From: JAAEPI01 sp965212145
GTDB taxonomy: Bacteria; Bacteroidota; Bacteroidia; Cytophagales; Cyclobacteriaceae
Assembly: GCA_965212145.1 (NCBI GenBank)
Contig: CBDBUY010000005.1
Span: 319,272-383,271 of the forward strand
Direction: 5' to 3'
Length of the DNA stretch: 64,000 nucleotides
The position numbers were made by a program, and so were the translations under genes. The notes under the pieces were generated by a model. That model was not told where the DNA came from, did no database searches, and worked only from the letters and a program-made list of their open reading frames with translations. Shown one piece after another: positions 24,606 to 32,486 of the stretch (its first letter is position 1; every line of letters begins with the position of its first letter).

Positions 24606-26483
24606 ATGAATTACCTGTCTGTCGAAAATCTGGCCAAGAGTTATGATGAAAAGCAATTATTTGAAGGGCTGACTTTTGGGCTGGAGCAGGGACAGAAAGC
24701 CGCCCTTGTCGGGGTGAATGGATGTGGTAAATCCACCTTATTAAAGGTCATAGCTGGAATCGAAGCGCCGGACAGAGGAGAGGTTTCGTTCAGAAAGGGA
24801 ATCCGAGTTTCCATGCTTCGACAACACCCTGATTACCACGAAAATGCCACCATTCTGGAAGCCGTCTTTTCCGATGATATTGAGGAGCTCAATGTCATTC
24901 GTGATTATGAACTGGCCATGTTTAAAACGGAGAGTGATCCCACGAATGCTCCAGACCTCACGGAGATTCTAACCAAAATGGATGCGCTTAATGCCTGGGA
25001 TTACGAACACCAAATCAAGGAACTTCTCGGCAAGCTGGGCATTCAAGATTTAGAGCAAAAAATGAGCGAATTGTCAGGTGGTCAAAAGAAGCGCGTGGCT
25101 TTAGCTCAGGCACTAGTCGTCAATCCGGATTTTTTGATACTGGATGAACCCACAAACCACCTGGATGTGGAGGTCATTGAATGGTTGGAGAACTACTTAT
25201 CCACGGCCAATTTGACTTTACTAATGGTGACACATGATCGCTACTTTTTGGACAAGGTGACTAATGAAATTCTTGAAATCGATCAGGGACAGGTGTTCCG
25301 ATACAAAGGGAATTACAGCGAGTTTTTGGAGAAGAAGGCGGAGCGAGAGGCCATCGATCAGGCCACAGTGGATAAGGCGAAAAACTTGTTTAAAACAGAG
25401 TTGGAATGGATGCGCAGACAACCCAAAGCTCGAGGCACCAAAGCAAAGTATCGCGTAGATGCCTTCTCTGAGGTCAAGGAAAAAGCCCATAGTGGGAAGC
25501 AGAGTCAAGAGATGGAGGTTAATCTGCGTGGGGAGCGTCAGGGCAAAAAAATCCTGGAGATGGAACACGTGACCAAACGATTTGATGACCAAATCATGTT
25601 GGACGATTTCAGCTACGTGTTTAAACGGGGAGAACGGGTTGGGATCATTGGAAAAAATGGCGTTGGGAAATCCACTTTTCTCAACTTAATCACCGGAGAG
25701 CTGGCTCCTGATTCCGGAAAAATGGACAAAGGTCAAACTACTAAAATCGGGTATTACACGCAGGATGAGGCGATTTTTAAACCTGAAATGAAGGTTCTCG
25801 AGGTGGTTAAGGAGGTGGCAGAGTACATCAAACTGGCCGATGGGAGTGAGGTCAGTGCGTCTGCGCTTTTAACCCAGTTTCTGTTTCCGCCCAAGATGCA
25901 GTACAATTTCGTGGGCAAACTCAGCGGTGGCGAGAAGAGGCGATTGCAACTAATGCGGGTGCTGATGGCAAACCCGAACTTTCTGATACTGGATGAGCCG
26001 ACGAATGACTTTGACATTATGACCTTAAACGTCTTGGAGAATTACCTCGAAAAGTTCACAGGGTGCATCATGATCGTCTCTCACGATAGGTACTTTATGG
26101 ATCGCGTGGTGGATCATTTGTTTGTCTTTGAAGGAAAGGGCAAGGTGCGAGATTTCCCTGGAAACTACTCTGACTTCAGACAGTCTGGTTTGACGTTAAA
26201 AGAGCAACCCTCAGAATCAAAAAAACCGGAAACTAAAACTGAAAAAGGTAAGGAGCCTGAGGTCGAAAAAAAGAAGCTGACATTTAAAGAGAAATATGAG
26301 TTGGATGAAATCAATAAAGAGCTACCCAAACTGGAAGAGAAAAAATCCAACCTTGTACAGGCGATGAGTCAGGAACAAGATTACGCAAAACTTGAATCCA
26401 TGGGAGCTGAGCTCAAGGAGATCGAGGAGGAACTTGAATCTAAAGAACTGCGGTGGCTGGAATTAAGTGAAAGAGAAGGCTAG
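24606..26483 (+). CDS. ABC-F family ATPase (Uup/EttA-like)
   Basis: A 625-aa soluble protein with two ABC domains and no membrane part, the ABC-F plan of translation factors acting at the ribosome E site. Domain 1: Walker A GVNGCGKST, signature LSGGQKKRVALA, Walker B LILDEPTNHLDV. Domain 2: GKNGVGKST, LSGGEKRRLQLM, LILDEPTNDFDI. The linker (about 240-315) has the Lys/Arg-rich RRQPKARGTKAK segment. The C-terminal 100 residues form a coiled coil (LDEINKELPKLEEKKSNL, LKEIEEELESKELRWLEL) as in Uup. It stands as a single gene. Confidence 0.95.
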   Translation: MNYLSVENLAKSYDEKQLFEGLTFGLEQGQKAALVGVNGCGKSTLLKVIAGIEAPDRGEVSFRKGIRVSMLRQHPDYHENATILEAVFSDDIEELNVIRDYELAMFKTESDPTNAPDLTEILTKMDALNAWDYEHQIKELLGKLGIQDLEQKMSELSGGQKKRVALAQALVVNPDFLILDEPTNHLDVEVIEWLENYLSTANLTLLMVTHDRYFLDKVTNEILEIDQGQVFRYKGNYSEFLEKKAEREAIDQATVDKAKNLFKTELEWMRRQPKARGTKAKYRVDAFSEVKEKAHSGKQSQEMEVNLRGERQGKKILEMEHVTKRFDDQIMLDDFSYVFKRGERVGIIGKNGVGKSTFLNLITGELAPDSGKMDKGQTTKIGYYTQDEAIFKPEMKVLEVVKEVAEYIKLADGSEVSASALLTQFLFPPKMQYNFVGKLSGGEKRRLQLMRVLMANPNFLILDEPTNDFDIMTLNVLENYLEKFTGCIMIVSHDRYFMDRVVDHLFVFEGKGKVRDFPGNYSDFRQSGLTLKEQPSESKKPETKTEKGKEPEVEKKKLTFKEKYELDEINKELPKLEEKKSNLVQAMSQEQDYAKLESMGAELKEIEEELESKELRWLELSEREG

Positions 26484-26623
26484 GCCAGTAGATACTTTTT
26501 CGCTTGGTGGATCACGGCTAAAGTGACGAAACCCACAACCGTCACCGAGATTATCGGCATCAGAATCGCAGAAACAAGTGGGGTCAAATGCCCAGTCATG
26601 GCAAATGGAAGTCTTATGAATTT
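26480..26623 (-). pseudogene. C-terminal remnant of a heavy-metal P1B-type ATPase (CcoI/CopA-like)
   Basis: A 47-codon open stretch on the minus strand ends LPFAMTGHLTPLVSAILMPI followed by SVTVVGFVTLAVIHQ. This matches, from memory, the last membrane helix pair of Bacteroidota CcoI-type copper ATPases (xxGHLTPLxAAILMPxSSxxVV). A stop codon lies immediately upstream in frame and no other part of an ATPase is present, so this is a leftover tail. Such ATPases mature cbb3 oxidase and often sit next to usp genes, as this one does. The rest of the gap to 26697 shows nothing recognisable. Confidence 0.55.
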
Positions 26624-26697
26624 TTAAGCAAAAGACAAGACGAATTCGTGAAAGACAACCTTATGGCCTTGAAGAATTTTAATTTCAGACTGGTGTC

Positions 26698-27117
26698 TCA
26701 ATCATTCAACGAAAAGCTGTTGGGGATCACAAGAACAGGGGAGGTACTCTTTTCTAAGAGTGTAGTTGTATGACTCCCGGGAAGATTGTCTTCACCATTG
26801 CCATTCACACCGATGATTACTAAATCGAAATTCTGTTCTTTGACGAATTTTAAAAGTTCGTTTTCGATTTGTCCAGGCAAAATGACCGTAGTGACATGGT
26901 GTTTTTCTCCTGCCAGCTCTGAGTTAATCATTTCCATTTTTCTTTTCACTTTGTTCATTTTAAGTATCGAGTCCTCAGAAATTTCAGGCTCCTCAATGGG
27001 GAAAATATGAAGAAGATAAAGCTCAGACTGATATCTTTCCCTTAAAGAGAGGCCAATCTTGAAAGCCTTCCACGATGCAGGGGAGAAATCTGTCGAAACC
27101 AATATGGACTTAAACAT
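26698..27117 (-). CDS. Universal stress protein (UspA family), single domain
   Basis: A 139-aa universal stress protein. The start is MFKSILVSTDFSPAS, the canonical opening; the frame extends to 27168 but would swallow the promoter. The C-terminal nucleotide-loop motif is IIGVNGNGEDNLPGSHTTTLLEKSTSPVLVIP, a variant of G-2x-G-9x-G(S/T). It is divergent from the histidine kinase gene and preceded by an exact -7 box and an FNR-type palindrome, pointing to induction under low oxygen or nitrosative stress. Confidence 0.88.
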   Translation of the reverse strand: MFKSILVSTDFSPASWKAFKIGLSLRERYQSELYLLHIFPIEEPEISEDSILKMNKVKRKMEMINSELAGEKHHVTTVILPGQIENELLKFVKEQNFDLVIIGVNGNGEDNLPGSHTTTLLEKSTSPVLVIPNSFSLND

Positions 27118-27131
27118 GTTCAAAATCTTCT

Positions 27132-27175
27132 CAAAAGTAGAGAGCCAGGTTCCACGCTTTGCTGACATCTGTCAG
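27132..27175 (-). promoter_or_regulatory. usp promoter with FNR-type palindrome near -41.5
   Basis: On the minus strand TACTTTTG (27132-27139) is an exact Bacteroidota -7 box. CTGACA-TC-TGTCAG (27162-27175) is a perfect palindrome of the TGA-N6-TCA class bound by CRP/FNR proteins. Its centre is 36.5 nt from the last base of the -7 box, so with a start about 5 nt further on it lies at about -41.5, the class II activator position. The box lies 15-22 nt before the usp ATG. Confidence 0.6.
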
Positions 27176-27188
27176 TTTCACTCTTGAA

Positions 27189-27253
27189 GTTTATCAATGC
27201 ACCTTATCGAGTTTATCAATGGTGTTGGTTAGGTTTATCATTTCAAATTTATC
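27189..27253 (+). promoter_or_regulatory. Four GTTTATC repeats, three in exact 22-bp phase
   Basis: GTTTATCAATG at 27189 and 27211 and GTTTATCA at 27233 repeat every 22 bp, two helical turns, and ATTTATC follows at 27247. A TTATC also occurs at 27204. They fill the space between the FNR-type palindrome and the kinase start and do not look coding. Phased direct repeats usually mean cooperative binding of a regulator on one face of the DNA; the regulator is unknown. Confidence 0.55.
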
Positions 27254-27297
27254 CTACTCATCAGACCTTAGTGATGCAACCGAATAGTGAATTCTTT

Positions 27298-28554
27298 ATG
27301 TCCAACAAGGGACTAAATCTACTGAGCAAGCTCTTTCAGAGTTCCGGTGAAGGAATGATGGTGTTCGATCGTAATGGGAACGCAGTAGCGATGAATCCAA
27401 GAGCTGAGAAAATGTTTGGCTGGGAAGAATCCTCATTAATCGGTCAGCCGGTTGAGCAGTTGATACCAAAATCGAAAAGGTCGGTTCATGAAACCCATCG
27501 AAATAAGTACATGGAGAAACCGGCCGTCCGTAGCATGGGTTCCGGATTGGATTTACAGGGGCTTAGAAAGGATGGATCGACCTTTCCCATTGAAATCAGT
27601 TTGACCTACCTGGATCATGAAAAAGAATTACTGGTAGTTGCGTTTATCACCGATATCTCCGTTCGAAAAGAACAAGAGAAAAAGCTTGAGCAATACGCGC
27701 AGGAATTGGAGGATAAAGTCAAAGCCCGGACCCAAGAATTGGAGCATTTAAATATGGGTCTGCAAAGTCAGATTCAAGAGCGGAAACTTGCCGAGAAGGC
27801 TTTAAAGAAAAGTCTGGAAGATGTCCAAAGAGCAGAGCAGGAAATCCTGAAGTCTCTGGAGAAAGAACGTGAGCTCAGTGAGCTTAAATCAAGGTTCGTC
27901 TCCATGGCTAGCCATGAATTCCGAACGCCACTCACCACCATTGCTTCGTCGGCTAATTTGATAAAGAAATACCCGGATTCAGATCAACAAAACCAACGTG
28001 AAAAGCACGTAGACCGGATTTCAAAAAGTGTTAAGAATCTCACAGCGATTCTCAATGATTTCCTTTCGCTTGAGAAATTAGAAAGTGGAGCTGTAGAGAT
28101 CAATTTGACTGAAATCAGCCTTCAAGAGACTGTGGAAGAAATGATTCAGGAGATGAACCTTACCATTAAACAGGGGCAAGAAATTATCTGTCATAAAGGA
28201 GAGGATGTGCTGCTAAATACAGATCCACGGCTATTGAAAAACCTTCTCTATAACCTGGTCTCCAATGCTAGTAAGTACTCGGACGAGGGTGAGAAAATAG
28301 AACTGTTTTGTAAAATAGACCCGGAATCAGTCAGGATAGATGTGATGGATCATGGGATTGGAATTCCTAAATCAGAGCAAAAAAATCTGTTCGAAAGATT
28401 CTTTAGGGCCGCCAATGCTACGAACATTCAGGGTACCGGACTGGGGCTTCATATTGTAAAGAAGTACCTTGACCTGCTTGGAGGAACGATAGCATTCGAA
28501 AGTACAGAAGGACAGGGCAGCACATTTAAAATCATGTTACCGACTAAATTATGA
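27298..28554 (+). CDS. Cytosolic PAS-domain sensor histidine kinase
   Basis: A 418-aa kinase starting at MSNKGLNLLSKLF; the frame is open back to 27184, but that part is the repeat array. It has no membrane helix. Residues about 5-120 form a PAS domain with FixL-like wording (GWEESSLIGQPVEQLIP, KRSVHETHRNKY, LRKDGSTFPIEISL); His64 aligns with the heme-ligand position of FixL by eye. A coiled coil (about 125-205) leads to the H-box SMASHEFRTPL, N-box LLYNLVSNASKYS, and G-boxes DHGIGIP and GTGLGLHIVKKYL. It overlaps its response regulator by 4 bp. The signal is probably oxygen, NO or redox state. Confidence 0.92.
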   Translation: MSNKGLNLLSKLFQSSGEGMMVFDRNGNAVAMNPRAEKMFGWEESSLIGQPVEQLIPKSKRSVHETHRNKYMEKPAVRSMGSGLDLQGLRKDGSTFPIEISLTYLDHEKELLVVAFITDISVRKEQEKKLEQYAQELEDKVKARTQELEHLNMGLQSQIQERKLAEKALKKSLEDVQRAEQEILKSLEKERELSELKSRFVSMASHEFRTPLTTIASSANLIKKYPDSDQQNQREKHVDRISKSVKNLTAILNDFLSLEKLESGAVEINLTEISLQETVEEMIQEMNLTIKQGQEIICHKGEDVLLNTDPRLLKNLLYNLVSNASKYSDEGEKIELFCKIDPESVRIDVMDHGIGIPKSEQKNLFERFFRAANATNIQGTGLGLHIVKKYLDLLGGTIAFESTEGQGSTFKIMLPTKL

Positions 28555-29597
28555 GTCAACACATAATACTTGTTATCGAAGATCAGGATGATGTTAGAGA
28601 AAATATCGTCGAGCTACTTGAACTGTCGAATTACCAGGTTTTATCAGCAGCTGAGGGCGGTAGCGGTGTGAAGATGGCGCTCGAACATACACCGGACCTG
28701 ATCCTTTGTGACATCATGATGCCCGAACGAGACGGCTATGAGGTACTCTATTTACTTTCTAAAAATCCTTCAACCTCTAGTATTCCATTCATTTTTCTGA
28801 CAGCAAAAGCGGAGAAAGAGGATTTCAGAAAAGGAATGAATCTTGGGGCAGATGATTACATCACCAAGCCCTTCGAAGAGATAGAACTTCTGGGTGCCAT
28901 CGAGCGGCGGCTGGAGAAATATGCGGGTCTGAAGAATAGTCAGAATACAGAAGAGCTTCTCTCTGCAGCAGCTAAATATCCCGACATGGAATCCGTCCTA
29001 GAGAATAGAAAAACTCGAAAGTTTGGTAAGAAAGATATCATTTACAGGGAAGGTGATTACGCCTCCTACGCGTACTTAATCAAGTCGGGGAAGGTGAAAA
29101 CCTACAAGATTAATGTTGATGGGAAGGAGTTCATACATGACCTGCTTACGTCTGGGAGTTTCTTGGGTGAGAAGGCACTTATTATGGATTCAGATCGCAC
29201 GGAATTCGCCATGGCGATGGAGGAAACAGAACTGCTATTGATTCCAAGACAGGATTTTCAAGACTTGATTTTTCAGAATAGAGAAGTGTCAGGTGAATTC
29301 ATCAAGAAGCTCTCTGACAATCTAGCAGATCGAGAAAAAGAATTGATGGACATGGCCTACAATACGGTGCGAAAGAGAACTGCAGATACGCTGATGAGAC
29401 TTTATGAAAAGTACAAAACCGATGCTGGATTGGTGTCCTTCAAGATAGCTCGAGCTGATCTGGCAGGAATGGTCGGAACAGCTCAGGAGTCGGTCATTCG
29501 AATATTGTCGGAATTTAAGCAGGATGGTTATTTGGAGATTGACTCGAGCGAGATCATTGTAAAGGAACCAGAGAAACTCATGGCTATAAGGTTCTAG
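28551..29597 (+). CDS. Response regulator with receiver, cNMP-binding and Crp-type HTH domains
   Basis: A 348-aa fusion. The receiver domain (1-125) has the acidic pair in IEDQDD, the phospho-acceptor Asp54 in LILCDIMMPERDG, Thr84 and Lys106. A cyclic-nucleotide-type beta roll follows (about 155-260: DIIYREGDYASYAYLIKSGKVKTY, GSFLGEKALI) and a Crp winged helix (about 275-345) with the recognition helix TAQESVIRILSEFKQDG. Glu and Arg of that helix match those in CRP and FNR that read a TGA core. There is no Cys cluster, so it is not itself an FNR iron-sulfur sensor; the signal should come by phosphorylation. It likely controls nirK, usp and perhaps itself. Confidence 0.93.
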   Translation: MSQHIILVIEDQDDVRENIVELLELSNYQVLSAAEGGSGVKMALEHTPDLILCDIMMPERDGYEVLYLLSKNPSTSSIPFIFLTAKAEKEDFRKGMNLGADDYITKPFEEIELLGAIERRLEKYAGLKNSQNTEELLSAAAKYPDMESVLENRKTRKFGKKDIIYREGDYASYAYLIKSGKVKTYKINVDGKEFIHDLLTSGSFLGEKALIMDSDRTEFAMAMEETELLLIPRQDFQDLIFQNREVSGEFIKKLSDNLADREKELMDMAYNTVRKRTADTLMRLYEKYKTDAGLVSFKIARADLAGMVGTAQESVIRILSEFKQDGYLEIDSSEIIVKEPEKLMAIRF

Positions 29598-30193
29598 CGG
29601 CTTAGGTCAATGATTTTCTCAATTGTTTCTTGATAATCCACACCTAGACCTTCCTGCTGATGCCGGAGAACGCCCTCTTTGTCAAACACACTGATGATGT
29701 TAGAATGCGAAAAGTCGATAGGGGAGATCTGCTTGTAGCGCACAGCTAGGATGTTGGCGAACTCCCGCACAGTTCCTTCATTTCCTTGAAGAAAAACCCA
29801 TTCGTTTCCGATCATTTCATTTTCGATGCTAAACTGTTTCATTTTTTCAGGCGTGTCCACTTCCGGATCAATACTCACCAAAACGTACCTCACACCCTCA
29901 TTTTTCTTTTTCCGGACTTGCTCATGAATATTTCGCATGTCTGCTACCAGCCTTGGGCAGGCCACCTGACATGAAGTGTAAATCATGACCACAGCAAGTA
30001 CATCCCCTTGCAAGTCCTTGAATCGAATGGTGTCGTTGTTTTGAGTCGCCCACTGACTCGGTATTTGGTAAATGGACAGCTCATTGAAATCATCGGGTTT
30101 CGTAATGACCGATTCGTCAAGCGTTGACGATTCAGGTTTGGGACTGGTGCAACCAAACACGAGCAGAGCAATTAGGACTATAAGATTTTTCAT
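29594..30193 (-). CDS. SCO1/SenC-like copper chaperone lipoprotein
   Basis: A 199-aa lipoprotein (lipobox LVFGC, Cys15) with a thioredoxin-like SCO domain: the copper-binding CxxxC is TSCQVACP (Cys75, Cys79) and the distal His is in DFSHSNIISVFDKEG. SCO proteins deliver copper to the CuA site of oxidases or to other cuproenzymes. Being last in an overlapping operon behind copper nitrite reductase, it probably loads or protects NirK copper here. It converges with the response regulator gene, with a 4-bp overlap. Confidence 0.92.
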   Translation of the reverse strand: MKNLIVLIALLVFGCTSPKPESSTLDESVITKPDDFNELSIYQIPSQWATQNNDTIRFKDLQGDVLAVVMIYTSCQVACPRLVADMRNIHEQVRKKKNEGVRYVLVSIDPEVDTPEKMKQFSIENEMIGNEWVFLQGNEGTVREFANILAVRYKQISPIDFSHSNIISVFDKEGVLRHQQEGLGVDYQETIEKIIDLSR

Positions 30194-30954
30194 GGGACGG
30201 GATTAACATCTTTTGCACATCGAAATCCTAGATTCCTGACGCAGTAATTGGCTTTCAAACTGCCACGGAAAGCATAACGCATGAACGCCGCATAGTTCAT
30301 CAAGTCAGTGGCTCCAACGGATCCTGCTGCACAGAACAGCTGCCTATCTGTATCCACATCTTTTCTTGATTCCCCTGAAATCAGCACAGAATTAAAATCT
30401 TCTGTCCATTCCCAAACGAGTCCATGAAGGTCGTACACGCCCCACACATTCTGAAAAGTAGAACCAACAGGCTTGAGATTCGTCCTTGGGGCCTCATAGC
30501 CCGCCAAGATACGTGCGCTGAAAAGGCTGTCCTCTCGGGCATCCATTCTTGTTTCATCGGCCATGGCAGCATATTCCCACTCATCGGTCATAGGGAGCCT
30601 TTTACCTAGACATTCACAGTACGCCCGTGCTACAAACCAAGAAAGGCTATTGACCGGTGTTTCTCTCATAGCTTTTTGAAAATTGGCGTCATCCCAATTC
30701 GACAGATAATTTTTATCCGCCAGTAGCCTGGTAACATTTCCGATTCTCCACTTTGGATATTGATCCAAAAAGGCTCTAAACTCAGCATTGGTCACAGGAT
30801 AGGTATCTAAGTAAAAATCATCTACGATACCAGGCTCGCTGGTCCCATAAAGGGGGGTGTAAGTCCCCCCTTTGATCAACTTCATATTAGAATAACCCTG
30901 ACCTAATGAAAGTTGAATCAACCCTAAGAAAATTATGGTAGTGATACTCCGCAT
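30190..30954 (-). CDS. NirV-like formylglycine-generating-enzyme-fold protein
   Basis: A 254-aa exported protein (signal SITTIIFLGLIQLSLGQ) with an FGE-sulfatase fold: MKLIKGGTYTPLYG, YPVTNAEFRAFLDQ, PVNSLSWFVARAYCECLGKRLPMTDEWEYAA, GLVWEWTEDFNS and the C-terminal FRGSLKANYCVRNLGFRCAK. Genes of this fold next to nirK are called nirV; their biochemical role is not established. The gene overlaps nirK and the SCO gene, so all three form one operon. It should not be read as a sulfatase activator here. Confidence 0.88.
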   Translation of the reverse strand: MRSITTIIFLGLIQLSLGQGYSNMKLIKGGTYTPLYGTSEPGIVDDFYLDTYPVTNAEFRAFLDQYPKWRIGNVTRLLADKNYLSNWDDANFQKAMRETPVNSLSWFVARAYCECLGKRLPMTDEWEYAAMADETRMDAREDSLFSARILAGYEAPRTNLKPVGSTFQNVWGVYDLHGLVWEWTEDFNSVLISGESRKDVDTDRQLFCAAGSVGATDLMNYAAFMRYAFRGSLKANYCVRNLGFRCAKDVNPVP

Positions 30955-32396
30955 CAGTGGCTACTTCTGATTCGAGATACCATCGTTGGAGTTACTTCTT
31001 TTTGGTTGTTGCCCCAATTGGCATAGACATAGGTGAGAACATTGGCCACTTCTTCATCACTGAGTACCTGAGCCGTCATGATGCTGTTGTATTCCTTGCC
31101 ATTCACAGTTATCGGACCTGTTAGCCCCTTGACGACTGCTGAAATTGCTCTATCTACGTCTGCATTGAGATAGTCAGAATTTGCAAGAGGGGGAAACACG
31201 CCCTCCATTCCCTGGCCTTCAGATAAATGACATGCTTGGCAAGTTTTGGCGTAAACTGCGCGACCTACTTCCACTCTTTCGGTTTTAGAAACTGCGGTGG
31301 GTGGTGCAGGGGTTTCACCTGGCATTTCCTGAATTGTCCCACCCTCAGGTTGATAAACTCCTTCCCTTTGTTTCCCGGAATAGACCTTCTTTTTTTCCTC
31401 GCCCTCTACTTTCAGCATGCCCAGAGCTCCTTTGTTGAAGGCTCTGAAAATAGAGTGATCAACCAAGATAAAAGTGCCGGGTACATCTAGCTTAAACTCC
31501 ACGATTGCTGCACCACCGGCAGGCACGAGGGTGGTCTGGACGTTTTCGTTGATGCTATTTCCTCCTTCCACATAGACTTTATCAAAGATTTCTCCAATTA
31601 CATGGAAAGAAGAAACGAGATTGGGTCCTCCATTGCCCACATAAAGTCGGACAGTCTCACCAACCTCGGCTGTAATGGCATTATCGCCCGTCAGCGCATT
31701 TACGGATCCATTGAAGACAACATAATCGGCATCCTCGTCCACGGCTTTCTGCATATCAAAAGGTTGCAGTCCTGGTTGACCATTTTCACCTTTGGTATAG
31801 AAATCGCCTTGCATCACGTAATACTCCTTATCAACCTTAGGTAAGCCACCTTCTGGCTCGACCAATATCAATCCATACATTCCGTTTGCCACGTGCATCC
31901 CAACTGGCGCGGTGGCACAGTGGTAAACATACAGGCCTTGGTTTAGGGTTTTGAATGAAAAGGTCGCCTCATGTCCTGGGGCAATAAAAGAAGAGGTTGC
32001 ACCGCCTCCTGGACCGGTTACAGCATGAAGATCAATGTTGTGTGGGAGCTTGTTATCCGGGTGATTCTTCAAGGTGAATTCCACCTCATCTCCAACTCTC
32101 GTTCTGATAAAACTACCCGGGACCGATCCGCCAAAAGTCCAATAAACATAAGAAACACCATCCGTCATTTCCGCCTCTTCTTCGATGATCTCCATATCTA
32201 CTGAAATTTTGCGAGCGACTCTATCACCGACCGGAGGAGGGACATTTGGCGGTGCAGTCAAAATGGCTTTTAAGGGACCTGCAGCAACTTGAATGTCTGC
32301 GGCATCTTTGGGCTCCTGATCACCGGAAGTCGAGCAACCAGTAATAAAGATCAGGCCAAAAAATAGAGCTAAGAAAAGGATGTGATAGGCTTTCAT
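30954..32396 (-). CDS. nirK: AniA-type copper nitrite reductase fused to cytochrome c
   Basis: A 480-aa lipoprotein (lipobox ITGC, Cys21) that reduces nitrite to nitric oxide in the periplasm. Copper ligands are all present: type 1 His119, Cys160, His168, Met173; type 2 His124, His159, His314; catalytic Asp122 and His265. The loop YHCATAPVGMHVANGM is of the short class II (AniA) type. From about 375 a fused class I cytochrome c follows, with heme motif CQACH (386-390) and axial Met440 (NSIMTAQ), probably its internal electron donor. First gene of the nirK-nirV-SCO operon, behind an FNR-type promoter. No NO reductase is in the window. Confidence 0.96.
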   Translation of the reverse strand: MKAYHILFLALFFGLIFITGCSTSGDQEPKDAADIQVAAGPLKAILTAPPNVPPPVGDRVARKISVDMEIIEEEAEMTDGVSYVYWTFGGSVPGSFIRTRVGDEVEFTLKNHPDNKLPHNIDLHAVTGPGGGATSSFIAPGHEATFSFKTLNQGLYVYHCATAPVGMHVANGMYGLILVEPEGGLPKVDKEYYVMQGDFYTKGENGQPGLQPFDMQKAVDEDADYVVFNGSVNALTGDNAITAEVGETVRLYVGNGGPNLVSSFHVIGEIFDKVYVEGGNSINENVQTTLVPAGGAAIVEFKLDVPGTFILVDHSIFRAFNKGALGMLKVEGEEKKKVYSGKQREGVYQPEGGTIQEMPGETPAPPTAVSKTERVEVGRAVYAKTCQACHLSEGQGMEGVFPPLANSDYLNADVDRAISAVVKGLTGPITVNGKEYNSIMTAQVLSDEEVANVLTYVYANWGNNQKEVTPTMVSRIRSSH

Positions 32397-32437
32397 GGGT
32401 TTAATTGTTTTAAACGAAACTAGATACTGACTTCATT

Positions 32438-32480
32438 CAAAATCATGAGACTCAGCAGTCTACGAACTGATTTTTGTCAA
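32438..32480 (-). promoter_or_regulatory. nirK promoter with FNR/NNR-type site near -41.5
   Basis: Minus-strand TTGACAAAAATCAG (32467-32480) fits the FNR/NNR consensus TTGAT-N4-ATCAA in its TTGA and ATCA core. Minus-strand TGATTTTG (32438-32445) matches the -7 box TAnnTTTG at seven of eight positions. The centre-to-box distance is 35.5 nt, within one base of that at the usp promoter. A second, weaker TGA-N6-TCA (32428-32439) overlaps the -7 box and could repress. Confidence 0.55.
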
Positions 32481-32486
32481 CCCTGA

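Noticed and set aside
27118..27168. N-terminal extension of the first usp gene
   Set aside because: It runs through the -7 box and up to the palindrome, and the family begins at MFKSILVSTDF.
32428..32439. TGACTTCATTCA as the nirK activator site
   Set aside because: Its centre is only 38 nt from the start codon and it overlaps the -7 box; the site at 32467-32480 has the right spacing.
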